Below, in pieces: positions 1 through 7,224 of a stretch of 15,667 nucleotides of DNA. The DNA lies in NCBI GenBank assembly GCA_029067025.1, contig JAIEFH010000050.1, forward strand, positions 1-15,667. The letters run 5' to 3'. The DNA is from Oscillospiraceae bacterium (lineage in GTDB: Bacteria; Bacillota; Clostridia; Oscillospirales; Oscillospiraceae). A program made the translations under genes and the position numbers. The notes below the pieces were generated by a model. That model had not been told where the DNA came from and did not search any database. It was given only the letters and a program-made list of their open reading frames with translations. Every line of letters starts with the position of its first letter. The first letter of the stretch is position 1.

Positions 1-2
1 TG

Positions 3-1262
3 GCGGCGGAGGACGGCATTAAGCCCCAGACGGTGGAGTCCATCAACCACGCCAAGGCTGCCGGTATCCCCATCATTGTGGCCATCAACAAGATGGATAA
101 GCCGGAGGCCAACCCCGAGCGCATTAAGCAGCAGCTCACCGAGTACGAGCTGGTGCCCGAGGAGTGGGGCGGCGAGACGATTATCTGCCCCATCTCCGCC
201 AAGACCGGCATGGGCATCGACAACCTGCTGGAAATGGTCACCCTCACCGCCGAGGTGCAGGAGTTGAAGGCCAACCCCAACCGCACCGCCCACGGCGCGG
301 TCATTGAGGCCCGGCTGGACAAGGGCCGGGGCCCCGTGGCCACCCTGCTGGTGCAGAACGGCACCTTGCGTCAGGGCGATGTCATCATCGCCGGTATCGC
401 GGTGGGCCGTGTCCGCGCCATGACCGACTATCGCGGCAATAAGGTCACCGAGGCCGGCCCCTCCGTCCCCGTGGAGATTATCGGCATGGGCGAGGTGCCC
501 GGCGCGGGCGACGACTTCCACGCCGTGGCCGACGAGCGCATGGCCCGGGAGCTGGTGGAGCAGCGCAAGGCGGAGATGAAGAACGCCACCACCGGCGCGG
601 CCAAGCAGAAGGTGTCTTTGGAGGAGCTGTTCAGCCAGATCCAGGCGGGCGAGATGAAGGACCTGAACGTCATCGTCAAGGCCGACGTCCAGGGCTCCGC
701 CGAGGCGGTCAAGGCCAGTTTGGAGAAGATCTCCAACGAGGAGGTGCGCGTGCGCGTGATCCACTGCGCCGTGGGTGCCATTAGCGAGAACGACGTCATG
801 CTGGCCACCACCTCCAACGCCATCATCGTGGGCTTCAACGTCCGCCCGGACAAGAACGCCGCCGATTCCGCCGCCCGCAACAAGGTGGATATGCGGATGT
901 ACCGGGTGATTTACGACTGCATCAACGAGATCGAGTCCGCCATGAAGGGTATGCTGGCTCCCAAGTTCAAGGAAGTGTCCCTGGGCGAGGCCGAGGTGCG
1001 CCAGGTGTACAAGATCACCGGCGTGGGCTTCGTGGCCGGCTGCTATGTCACCGAGGGCAAGGTGGCCAGAAACGCCCAGATTCGCCTGGTGCGGGACGGC
1101 ATCGTCATCCACGAGGGCGTGATGAACTCCCTCCAGCGCTTCAAGGACAGCGTGAAGGAGGTCGCCCGCGGCTACGAGTGCGGCATCGGCATCGAGAAGT
1201 ACAGCGACATCAAGGAAGGCGACGTGATTGAGGCCTTCGTGATGGAGCAGATCGAAGTGTAA
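3..1262 (+). CDS. infB: Translation initiation factor IF-2, C-terminal part (5' end outside window)
   Basis: IF-2 is the GTPase that brings initiator fMet-tRNA to the 30S subunit and promotes subunit joining. The reading frame is already open at the window edge, so the start, the N-terminal region and GTPase motifs G1-G3 lie upstream. The 419 visible residues begin just after the switch region. Motif G4 is NKMD at visible residues 29-32 and G5 is SAK at 65-67. The beta-barrel domain II, domain III (around VIVKADVQGSAEAV) and the fMet-tRNA-binding C-terminal barrel follow. The protein ends normally in EQIEV before TAA. In Firmicutes infB usually sits directly upstream of rbfA; here a hairpin and an acetyltransferase gene intervene. 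The identification is secure. Confidence 0.97.
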   Translation, partial: AAEDGIKPQTVESINHAKAAGIPIIVAINKMDKPEANPERIKQQLTEYELVPEEWGGETIICPISAKTGMGIDNLLEMVTLTAEVQELKANPNRTAHGAVIEARLDKGRGPVATLLVQNGTLRQGDVIIAGIAVGRVRAMTDYRGNKVTEAGPSVPVEIIGMGEVPGAGDDFHAVADERMARELVEQRKAEMKNATTGAAKQKVSLEELFSQIQAGEMKDLNVIVKADVQGSAEAVKASLEKISNEEVRVRVIHCAVGAISENDVMLATTSNAIIVGFNVRPDKNAADSAARNKVDMRMYRVIYDCINEIESAMKGMLAPKFKEVSLGEAEVRQVYKITGVGFVAGCYVTEGKVARNAQIRLVRDGIVIHEGVMNSLQRFKDSVKEVARGYECGIGIEKYSDIKEGDVIEAFVMEQIEV

Positions 1263-1268
1263 TTCGCA

Positions 1269-1298
1269 GGGGCGGGCGGTTTCGCCCGCCCCGTTTTT
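1269..1298 (+). terminator. Rho-independent terminator-like hairpin after infB
   Basis: A perfect 10-bp GC-rich stem (GGGGCGGGCG at 1269-1278, CGCCCGCCCC at 1283-1292) closes a GTTT loop and is followed by G and five T's. It begins 7 nt after the infB stop. It is unexpected inside a translation operon, so it may only partly terminate or may attenuate the downstream genes. Confidence 0.75.
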
Positions 1299-1317
1299 AC
1301 GGGAAAGGAATCAGATC

Positions 1318-1854
1318 ATGATCGAGATCGTTCCTCTTGGCCGGGAAGAAAAGGGCCGGGAATTGACCTTTCATTATAGGACAAACTACTATTATGACGT
1401 CACAGTCCAGGAGGGGCCGGAGGGCTGGCGGGCGGCTTTGAAGCGCCGCCCCTTCGGCCAAACGGAGGAGCGGGAATTTAAGGATAAGCTGCTGGAGGAC
1501 TGGCTGGAGGAGCCCCAGCTCTATGGCGCGGTGGAAAACGGCCAGACCGTAGGCTACCTTGAGCTGAGCCATGAGCGCTGGAACAACCGAATGCGTATCT
1601 CAAATATTTTGGTGGCGGACGGCGCCCGACGGCAGGGCATCGGAAGCCTTTTGATGGAAACCGCCGTCTCCGCTGCCCGGCAGGCGGGGGCCCGGGCCCT
1701 GGTGCTGGAGACTCAGAGCTGCAACGACCCCGCGATCCAGTTTTACCGTAAGAACGGATTTTCCCTGACCGGCTTCGATTTGACCGCCTATTCCCAGACC
1801 GACGTGGAAAAACGGGAGGTCCGGCTGGAGCTGGCGCGGGCTTTATCACCATAA
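1318..1854 (+). CDS. GNAT-family N-acetyltransferase (streptothricin-acetyltransferase-like)
   Basis: This is a 178-residue GCN5-related acetyltransferase that would move an acetyl group from acetyl-CoA to an amine. The acetyl-CoA pyrophosphate-binding motif R-x-x-G-x-G is RRQGIG at residues 104-109, preceded by the strand ISNILVA. The motif B-like segment LVLETQSCNDPAIQFYRKNGF (about 128-148) is typical of the fold. The layout, with a divergent N-terminal half and LETQ-N-AxxFYxxxGF, recalls the streptothricin acetyltransferase (Sat) group; the substrate is unknown, so no resistance role is claimed. The start ATG follows AAAGGAATCAG. The gene lies between infB and rbfA, behind a terminator-like hairpin, and bases 1360-1400 are AT-richer than the neighbours, which may reflect later insertion. 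Confidence 0.85.
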   Translation: MIEIVPLGREEKGRELTFHYRTNYYYDVTVQEGPEGWRAALKRRPFGQTEEREFKDKLLEDWLEEPQLYGAVENGQTVGYLELSHERWNNRMRISNILVADGARRQGIGSLLMETAVSAARQAGARALVLETQSCNDPAIQFYRKNGFSLTGFDLTAYSQTDVEKREVRLELARALSP

Positions 1855-1878
1855 TCATCCCACAAAAGGAGAAACCCT

Positions 1879-2274
1879 ATGCCAAGCAATCGTATTGGAC
1901 GCATTAACGAGGAAATCCAGCGGGAGATGTCCTCCCTCATCCGCACCGTGAAGGATCCCCGGGTGGCGGACGCCGGCATGGTGAGCGTCACCGCCGTGGA
2001 GACCACTCCCGACCTGAAATACGCCAAAATCTATGTCAGCGTGCTGGACAAGTCCGCCTCCGCCCAAGTGCTGAAGGGACTGAAGTCCGCCTCCGGCTAC
2101 CTCCGCCGGGAACTGGGCCGGGCGCTCAACCTGCGCAACACCCCTGAGCTGTCCTTTGTACGGGACGACTCCATTGACAAGGGCGCCCACATTTTGGATA
2201 TGCTGCGCAATCCCGAGGTGGTCAAGCCCGCCAACCCCGCCAACGCCCACATCATTCTGGACGAGGAGGACTGA
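1879..2274 (+). CDS. rbfA: 30S ribosome-binding factor A
   Basis: RbfA is a small KH-fold protein that binds the immature 30S subunit near the 5' end of 16S rRNA and helps late maturation, especially in the cold. The 131-residue product has the family hallmarks: the opening RIGRINEEIQREMSSLI, the strand LKYAKIYVSVL, the GLKSASGYLRRELGRALNLRNTPELSF segment, and a C-terminal helix IDKGAHILDMLRN. Length is normal for a Gram-positive RbfA. The start has a good ribosome site (AAAGGAG, 1865-1871). It lies 24 nt after the acetyltransferase and 5 nt before the DHH gene, so these are probably cotranscribed. Confidence 0.97.
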   Translation: MPSNRIGRINEEIQREMSSLIRTVKDPRVADAGMVSVTAVETTPDLKYAKIYVSVLDKSASAQVLKGLKSASGYLRRELGRALNLRNTPELSFVRDDSIDKGAHILDMLRNPEVVKPANPANAHIILDEED

Positions 2275-2279
2275 CGGCC

Positions 2280-3239
2280 ATGGACTACCGGGAAGCGGCC
2301 GCATTTTTAAAGGCCCACGACAATTACCTGATTTTGACCCACAAGCGTCCCGACGGCGACACCATCGGCTGCGCCGCCGGGCTGTGCCGCGCCCTGCGCG
2401 GGCTGGGCAAGACCGCCCACATCCAGCCCAATGAGGACGCCACCACCCTGCTGGCGGGCTACCTGGACGGCCTCACCGCCCCCGAGGGCTTTGTCCCCGA
2501 CACGGTGGTGAGTGTGGATATTGCCGCGCTGGGCCTGCTGCCGGACAGCGCCCAGCCCTACAAGGAGCGCATCGACCTGGCCATCGACCACCACCCCTCC
2601 CAGGAGTTCTTCGCCAAGGAGACCTGCCTGGAGGCGGACAAGGCCGCCTGCGGGGAGATCATCTGGAAAATCTGCAATGAGCTGGGCGTGATGGATGTGG
2701 ACATCGCCGCTCCGCTGTATGTGGCGGTGTCCACCGACTGCGGCTGCTTCGTGTACGCCAACACCACCCCCCACACCCACAAGGTGGCGGCGGCGCTGAT
2801 GGAGCAGGGCATCCCCGCGCAGGCGCTGAACAAGCGGCACTTCCGCACCAAATCCATGCGCCGGATGAAGCTGGAGAGCCTGATTTTGCAAAATATGCAT
2901 CTGTATCACGGCGGCACGGTGGCCGTGGCTCCCATCTCTCTGGCCATGATGGACGAGGCCGGGGCCACCTCGGAGGACACCGACGACCTGGCCGCGTTTC
3001 TGGGCCAGATCGAGGGGGTGCTGCACACCGCCACCATCCGGGAGCATGAGGGCGGCGAGTGCCGCATCTCCGTGCGCACCCGCGCCGACCTGCTCAACGC
3101 CACCAAGGTTTGCGCCCGACTGGGGGGCGGCGGGCACAAGGCCGCCTCCGGCTGCACCGTCAAGGGTACGGTGGCCGAGGCGGAGGCCGCCATCCTGGCC
3201 GCCATTGACGACCAATTGGCCCAGCCCACGCAGGACTAA
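2280..3239 (+). CDS. nrnA: DHH/DHHA1 phosphoesterase, NrnA-like oligoribonuclease / pAp phosphatase
   Basis: Members of this family degrade nanoRNAs (2-5 nt) from the 3' end and often hydrolyse 3'-phosphoadenosine 5'-phosphate. The 319-residue product has all DHH motifs for two metal ions: HKRPDGDT (about residues 21-28, with the two Asp), VVSVD (Asp80), the signature DHH at 103-105, and STDCGCF (Asp153). The C-terminal DHHA1 substrate-binding domain carries GGGGHKAASG (about 282-291). The start ATG is 5 nt after the rbfA stop, and its AGGAGG ribosome site (2264-2269) lies inside the end of rbfA, which implies coupled translation. The rbfA-nrnA-truB order is usual in Firmicutes. The family is certain; the exact substrate preference is inferred. 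Confidence 0.93.
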   Translation: MDYREAAAFLKAHDNYLILTHKRPDGDTIGCAAGLCRALRGLGKTAHIQPNEDATTLLAGYLDGLTAPEGFVPDTVVSVDIAALGLLPDSAQPYKERIDLAIDHHPSQEFFAKETCLEADKAACGEIIWKICNELGVMDVDIAAPLYVAVSTDCGCFVYANTTPHTHKVAAALMEQGIPAQALNKRHFRTKSMRRMKLESLILQNMHLYHGGTVAVAPISLAMMDEAGATSEDTDDLAAFLGQIEGVLHTATIREHEGGECRISVRTRADLLNATKVCARLGGGGHKAASGCTVKGTVAEAEAAILAAIDDQLAQPTQD

Positions 3240-3308
3240 GGTCAAGGGCCTAAAAAGAAACTTTAAACTGGCCGTTATATGATTCCGTGGGGGAAAGGGG
3301 CCATTTTT

Positions 3309-4196
3309 GTGCCGAATGGAATTATTGTGATTGACAAGCCCCAGGGCTGGACCTCCATGGACGTGTGTGCCAAGCTGCGGGGAATGTTCCACGAGAAACG
3401 GGTGGGCCACGCCGGAACCTTGGACCCCATGGCCACGGGAGTTCTGCCCGTGTTCATCGGGCGGGCCACCCGGGCGGTAGAGTATGCCGCCGATTCCGAT
3501 AAGGAGTACATTGCGGGGTTAAAACTGGGCGTTGTCACCAACACCCAGGACACCACCGGCGAAGTGCTGGAGGAGCGGGAGGCTTTCGTCACAGGAAGCG
3601 CGCTGGAAGCGGTTTTGTCCCGGTTTGTGGGGGACGTTGAGCAGATTCCGCCCATGTACTCCGCCATTAAAATCAATGGCAAAAAGCTGTATGAACTGGC
3701 CCGAAAGGGGAAAGAGGTGGAGCGCAAGCCCCGCCCCGTCACCATCCATGAGCTGGAACTGCTGGGCTGGCCGGACGCGGGGGAGGATTTCCGGCTCCGC
3801 GTCCGCTGCTCCAAGGGTACTTACGTGCGCACCCTGTGCCACGACATCGGACAGGCCCTGGGCTGCGGGGGGTGCATGAGCTCCCTGCGGCGTGTGAAGG
3901 CCGCTGGCTTTACCCTGGCTGATTCTGTTACATTGGAGGCCGTCCAGGAGGCGGTGAACGGGGGAGAGGGGGAGTCTCTGCTCCTGCCGGTGGATACTTA
4001 TTTTGCGCGCGGCGGCTGGAAGGCTGCCGTCACCGTCCGCCCTGCCGCCGAGAAGCGGCTGCGCAACGGCAGCGACATCTCCGCCCCCGGCGTGGAGATG
4101 GAGTGCCGCGTGTACAGCGAGAACGGGGAATTTCTGGGCCTGGGCCGCGGCGAGGGTGCCCGCCTGCGGCTCATCAAAAGCTTTTTCGAGGTGTAG
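3309..4196 (+). CDS. truB: tRNA pseudouridine(55) synthase TruB
   Basis: TruB isomerises U55 of the T-loop in most tRNAs to pseudouridine. The catalytic motif GHAGTLDPMATG is present, with the nucleophilic Asp at about residue 39. The N-terminal NGIIVIDKPQGWTS, the later SAIKINGKKLYELARKG and the RCSKGTYVRTL segment are also typical, and a PUA-like tail follows. I chose the GTG at 3309: it gives the family's usual short N terminus directly before NGIIVIDKP, and GGGGGAAAGGGG lies upstream at suitable spacing. An in-frame ATG at 3279 would add 10 residues but has no visible ribosome site. The 69-nt gap after nrnA holds no gene. Confidence 0.95.
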   Translation: MPNGIIVIDKPQGWTSMDVCAKLRGMFHEKRVGHAGTLDPMATGVLPVFIGRATRAVEYAADSDKEYIAGLKLGVVTNTQDTTGEVLEEREAFVTGSALEAVLSRFVGDVEQIPPMYSAIKINGKKLYELARKGKEVERKPRPVTIHELELLGWPDAGEDFRLRVRCSKGTYVRTLCHDIGQALGCGGCMSSLRRVKAAGFTLADSVTLEAVQEAVNGGEGESLLLPVDTYFARGGWKAAVTVRPAAEKRLRNGSDISAPGVEMECRVYSENGEFLGLGRGEGARLRLIKSFFEV

Positions 4197-4223
4197 TTAC
4201 TTTTTCTCGAGAGAAAAAGTAAC
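4196..4223. repeat. Perfect 28-bp palindromic hairpin between truB and ribF
   Basis: Two 13-base arms (GTTACTTTTTCTC at 4196-4208, its complement at 4211-4223) flank a 2-base centre. The palindrome starts at the last base of the truB stop codon and is followed by a shorter one, GAGCTTTAAGCTC (4230-4242). The stem is AT-rich and lacks a proper U tract, so a simple terminator is a poor fit. It may be a dispersed repetitive palindrome or an mRNA processing site. A related fragment (AAAAAGAAACTTTAAACT) lies near 3252-3269. Confidence 0.6.
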
Positions 4224-4318
4224 CAAAAAGAGCTTTAAGCTCGCCACCCCCATTTTTTCATAGCTTAAGATTTCTGCCCGGCAACGGAACAGATTGCTTT
4301 ATTTGGAGTCTGAGTAAT

Positions 4319-5224
4319 ATGGATCAAGAAAAAAGAGTGATTGCCCTGGGCTTTTTTGACGGGGTTCATCTGGGCCATGGGGCGCTGCTGCGCCGGGTGG
4401 CGGAGCGGGCGCGGGAGCTGGACGCCATTCCCTGCGCTTTCACCTTTGACCGCAGCCCCGCCGCCGCCCTCACGGGGAAAACCGTCCCTCTGCTCAGCGG
4501 CGTTGACGACCGGAGGAACCTGATGGAGGCACTGTACGGCATCCAGGAGGTCATCGTGGCCCCCTTTGACGTCATGCGGCAGATGGACTGGCGGGACTTT
4601 GTGGCCCAGTACCTGCAACAGGAGCTGGGCGTCGTCCATGTGGTGGCGGGGCACGACTTCCACTTCGGCTACAGGGGGGAGGGCACCCCCCGGCGGCTGG
4701 CGGAAAAGTGCAACCAGCTTGGCATTGGCTGCGACATCATCCCCAAGGTGGAGCTGGACGGGATCACCGTATCCTCCACCTACATCCGTATGCTGGTGGC
4801 GGCGGGGGATATGGAGGGAGCCGCCCGGTTCCTGGGCCACCCCCATGTCCTGTCCGGCGAGGTGGTTCACGGCAGCGAGCTGGGCCGCACCCTGGGCACC
4901 CCCACCGCCAATCTGACGGTGCCCGAGGGGGTCATCGCCCCCGCCTTCGGCGTGTACGCCACCCGCGCTGTGCTGCCGGGTGGAACATACCTGGCGGTGA
5001 CCAACGTGGGCGTGCGCCCCACGGTGAATGAGGACAAAACCGCCGTCACGGTGGAGCCCTGGATTTTGGACTACCACGGCGACCTGTATGGCCGGCACAT
5101 CCGGGTGGAGTTTCACGCCCACCTGCGGCCGGAGCGGAAATTCCCCTCGGTCCAGGCTCTGCGGGACGCCATTTTGGAAAACGCCCGGCAGACCCGGGAT
5201 TACTTTGAGAAAGCGCCGAGGTGA
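4319..5224 (+). CDS. ribF: Bifunctional riboflavin kinase / FAD synthetase
   Basis: RibF phosphorylates riboflavin to FMN and adenylates FMN to FAD in the cytosol. The N-terminal nucleotidyltransferase domain shows GFFDGVHLGH (residues 11-20, the HxGH-type motif) and SSTYIR (about 152-157). The C-terminal riboflavin kinase domain shows GTPTAN (193-198) and the conserved Glu in VEPWILDY (Glu246). The 301 residues match the family, though the N terminus is about ten residues shorter than many homologues. ATG 4319 has a modest GGAG upstream. The preceding 122-nt spacer holds the palindromes. The next gene starts 6 nt after the stop, so they are probably cotranscribed. Its FMN and FAD products serve many flavoenzymes. 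Confidence 0.95.
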   Translation: MDQEKRVIALGFFDGVHLGHGALLRRVAERARELDAIPCAFTFDRSPAAALTGKTVPLLSGVDDRRNLMEALYGIQEVIVAPFDVMRQMDWRDFVAQYLQQELGVVHVVAGHDFHFGYRGEGTPRRLAEKCNQLGIGCDIIPKVELDGITVSSTYIRMLVAAGDMEGAARFLGHPHVLSGEVVHGSELGRTLGTPTANLTVPEGVIAPAFGVYATRAVLPGGTYLAVTNVGVRPTVNEDKTAVTVEPWILDYHGDLYGRHIRVEFHAHLRPERKFPSVQALRDAILENARQTRDYFEKAPR

Positions 5225-5230
5225 CGCGCC

Positions 5231-5950
5231 ATGCTGGCAACATTCATCAATATGCTCCTGATTCTGCTGGGGGGCGGGCTGGGCCTGCTGTTCAAAAATC
5301 TCATCAGTGACCGGCTTATGTCCATCCTCACCCATGCTCTGGGTCTGTGCGTACTTGGCATCGGCATCAGCAACGCAATCGGAACCCAAGATATGCTGTG
5401 TGTCATCGTGTGCATGGTGGTCGGTACGGTGATCGGCAACGCCATTGATATTGAGCGCCGCCTGGAAGGCGCGGGGGACTTTCTTCGGGCCAGGGTGGTG
5501 AAGGAGGAGGGCGGCAGCCGCTTCACCGAGAGCTTTGTCAACGCCGCCCTGCTGTTCTGCGTGGGGGCCATGGCCATCACCGGCTCCATTGAGGCGGGCT
5601 TGAACCACAACTATGAGATCATCATCTCCAAGGGCGTCATCGACGGGGTGACCTCCATCTCCTTTGCTGCCACCATGGGGGTGGGGGTGATGTTCTCCGT
5701 CATCCCCCTGCTCATCTACCAGGGCGGCATCACCCTGCTGGCGGGCTGGGTAGGGCCGTACCTGCCCGACGCCGTCATCACCGAGATGACCGCCGTGGGC
5801 GGCGCGCTCATCATCGCCATCGCCATCAATATGCTGGAGCTGGGGAAGGAGAAGATCAAGGTGGGCAATATGCTCCCGGCGATTTTCCTGCCCATCGCCT
5901 ACATACCGCTGGCCGGCTGGCTCAGCGGGCTGTCCGTCAATTTGTTCTGA
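5231..5950 (+). CDS. DUF554 family integral membrane protein
   Basis: This is a 239-residue, strongly hydrophobic protein of the DUF554 (YdfK/YqgA-like) family, located in the cytoplasmic membrane. The N-terminal LLILLGGGLGLLFKN, the following glycine-rich helices, the central ITGSIEAGLNHNYEIIISKGVIDG segment and SISFAATMGVGVMFSVIPLL are characteristic. I count about seven membrane segments. Function is not established for the family; a transport role has been suggested, but nothing here defines a substrate. The ribosome site (GAGGTG) overlaps the ribF stop codon, so translation is probably coupled to ribF. It is the last gene before a strong terminator, so it likely rides with the translation operon. 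Confidence 0.9.
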   Translation: MLATFINMLLILLGGGLGLLFKNLISDRLMSILTHALGLCVLGIGISNAIGTQDMLCVIVCMVVGTVIGNAIDIERRLEGAGDFLRARVVKEEGGSRFTESFVNAALLFCVGAMAITGSIEAGLNHNYEIIISKGVIDGVTSISFAATMGVGVMFSVIPLLIYQGGITLLAGWVGPYLPDAVITEMTAVGGALIIAIAINMLELGKEKIKVGNMLPAIFLPIAYIPLAGWLSGLSVNLF

Positions 5951-5957
5951 CCCTTTT

Positions 5958-6021
5958 GCCGCCCCTGAAAATCCGGGACTCCCGCAAAGCGGGCTTCCCG
6001 GCGCCGGGGCGGCGTTTTTTT
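5958..6021 (+). terminator. Nested multi-stem terminator after the DUF554 gene
   Basis: An outer stem GCCGCCCC (5958-5965) / GGGGCGGC (6006-6013) encloses CCGGGA (5973-5978) / TCCCGG (5996-6001) and an inner CCCGC-AAA-GCGGG hairpin (5981-5993). A run of seven T's follows directly (6015-6021). It closes the operon that began upstream of the window. Confidence 0.88.
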
Positions 6022-6063
6022 GACACCGCATGGAAATTGAGGTAAGAAGTTCAAACAAAAGCC

Positions 6064-6092
6064 TTGCAATAGGCGGGCAAAGGCGGTATACT
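6064..6092 (+). promoter_or_regulatory. Sigma-A-type promoter for crt-hbd
   Basis: TTGCAA (6064-6069) and TATACT (6087-6092) are separated by exactly 17 bp, in an AT-richer patch after the preceding terminator. The expected start near 6099 leaves a leader of about 165 nt before crt. Confidence 0.72.
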
Positions 6093-6098
6093 GATAGA

Positions 6099-6265
6099 AG
6101 AATATAGGGAACGATTTCCACCCTCCCCACGCGGCATGACCGGCGAAGGCTGTCCGGCTCCTTGCCGTGCCCCTTTTCCCCTGGTTTGTTAAAAAAATGT
6201 CGAGCGTGGGCCGGGACGTCGTTCGCTGTTTTCCCACATTCTTTTACATTTAAGGAGGCAAACTG
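6099..6265 (+). other. Long untranslated leader of crt, possibly structured
   Basis: No ORF with a ribosome site is visible here. CCCACGC (6126-6132) can pair with GCGTGGG (6204-6210), enclosing CCGG-containing segments (near 6140-6156) that can also pair. A strong AAGGAGG ribosome site lies just before ATG 6266. I do not recognise a known riboswitch class. The structure is by eye only. Confidence 0.4.
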
Positions 6266-7051
6266 ATGTCATTTGTGAATTGTGAAGTACAGGGCGCTGT
6301 GGCTGTCCTCACCATCGACCGCCCCAAGGCCCTCAACGCCCTGAATCCCGACGTGCTGGCCGATCTGAAGGCCGCCTTCGAGGGTATCGACCAGAATACG
6401 GTGCGCTGCGTGGTGCTCACCGGCGCGGGGGATAAGAGCTTTGTGGCTGGTGCCGACATCGGCTCCATGTCCACCATGACCAAGGCCGAGGGCGAGGCCT
6501 TCGGCAAGCTGGGCAATGACATCTTCCTGATGATCGAGAGCTTCCCCCTGCCCGTCATCGCCGCGGTGAACGGCTTCGCCCTGGGCGGCGGCTGTGAGCT
6601 GGCCATGTCCTGCGACATCCGCATCTGCTCCGACAACGCCATGTTCGGCCAGCCCGAGGTGGGCCTGGGCATCACCCCCGGCTTCGGCGGCACCCAGCGT
6701 CTGCCCCGCATCGTGGGCCTGGGCATGGCCAAGCAGCTGCTGTACACCGCCCGGAACATCGACTCCGCCGAGGCCCTGCGCATCGGCCTGGTCAACGCCG
6801 TGGTTCCCCAGGCGGAGCTGATGGACACCGCCGTGAAGATGGCTACTACCATCGCCAAGAACGCCCCCATCGCTGTCCGCGCCTGCAAGAAGGCCGTCAA
6901 CGAGGGGATGCAGGTGTCCATCGACAAGGCCGTGGAGATCGAGGAGAAGCTCTTCGGCGACTGCTTCGAGACCCACGACCAGGTAGAGGGCATGGCCTGC
7001 TTCCTGTCCAGGGAGAAGCCCAAGCCCAAGGCGGTATTCACCAATAACTAA
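6266..7051 (+). CDS. crt: Enoyl-CoA hydratase / 3-hydroxybutyryl-CoA dehydratase (crotonase)
   Basis: Crotonase dehydrates 3-hydroxybutyryl-CoA to crotonyl-CoA in the butyrate pathway. The 261-residue product has normal crotonase length. The CoA and oxyanion-hole segment FVAGADI is at about 59-65. The two catalytic glutamates are Glu111 in GGGCELAMSCD and Glu131 in GQPEVGLGITPGFGGTQRLPR. The C terminus has the family's SREKPKPKAVF-like end. ATG 6266 follows AAGGAGG. Its own promoter and leader lie upstream and hbd follows 173 nt later, so both steps are probably expressed together. Short-chain specificity is inferred from the hbd partner. The low number of rare codons and strong ribosome site suggest high expression. 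Confidence 0.94.
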   Translation: MSFVNCEVQGAVAVLTIDRPKALNALNPDVLADLKAAFEGIDQNTVRCVVLTGAGDKSFVAGADIGSMSTMTKAEGEAFGKLGNDIFLMIESFPLPVIAAVNGFALGGGCELAMSCDIRICSDNAMFGQPEVGLGITPGFGGTQRLPRIVGLGMAKQLLYTARNIDSAEALRIGLVNAVVPQAELMDTAVKMATTIAKNAPIAVRACKKAVNEGMQVSIDKAVEIEEKLFGDCFETHDQVEGMACFLSREKPKPKAVFTNN

Positions 7052-7062
7052 GCGTGAGGGTA

Positions 7063-7162
7063 GACGCGCCGGTTCGGATGGACTGGAGCGAGGACGGAAG
7101 CAGGCGGCATAAGCCGCTGTCTGTAGTCCGAGTCGGAGGGAAGCCGAACCGGACAGCGCGTC
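7063..7162. repeat. 100-bp imperfect inverted repeat between crt and hbd
   Basis: Nested arms are GACGCGC (7063-7069) / GCGCGTC (7156-7162), CCGGTTCGG (7069-7077) / CCGAACCGG (7144-7152), GGACT (7080-7084) / AGTCC (7125-7129) and a central GCGGC-ATAA-GCCGC hairpin (7104-7117). There is no U tract after it, so it is not a normal terminator. It could be a dispersed palindromic element, an mRNA stability element or a structured RNA. The rest of the 173-nt spacer contains only the hbd ribosome site. Confidence 0.7.
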
Positions 7163-7224
7163 CAACCCGAGCGTGACAACGAGCGTTAACTCACAACTAA
7201 CAATATATTTAGGAGGAAATTATC

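Noticed and set aside
2307..3410. 367-residue open frame on the minus strand
   Set aside because: It is antisense to the DHH phosphoesterase and the start of truB, with low-complexity Gly/His/Val composition and no recognisable domain.
4265..6130. 621-residue open frame on the minus strand
   Set aside because: It lies antisense to ribF and the DUF554 gene, is rich in Gly/His/Gln as expected from GC-biased antisense codons, and crosses a terminator. No family motif was seen.
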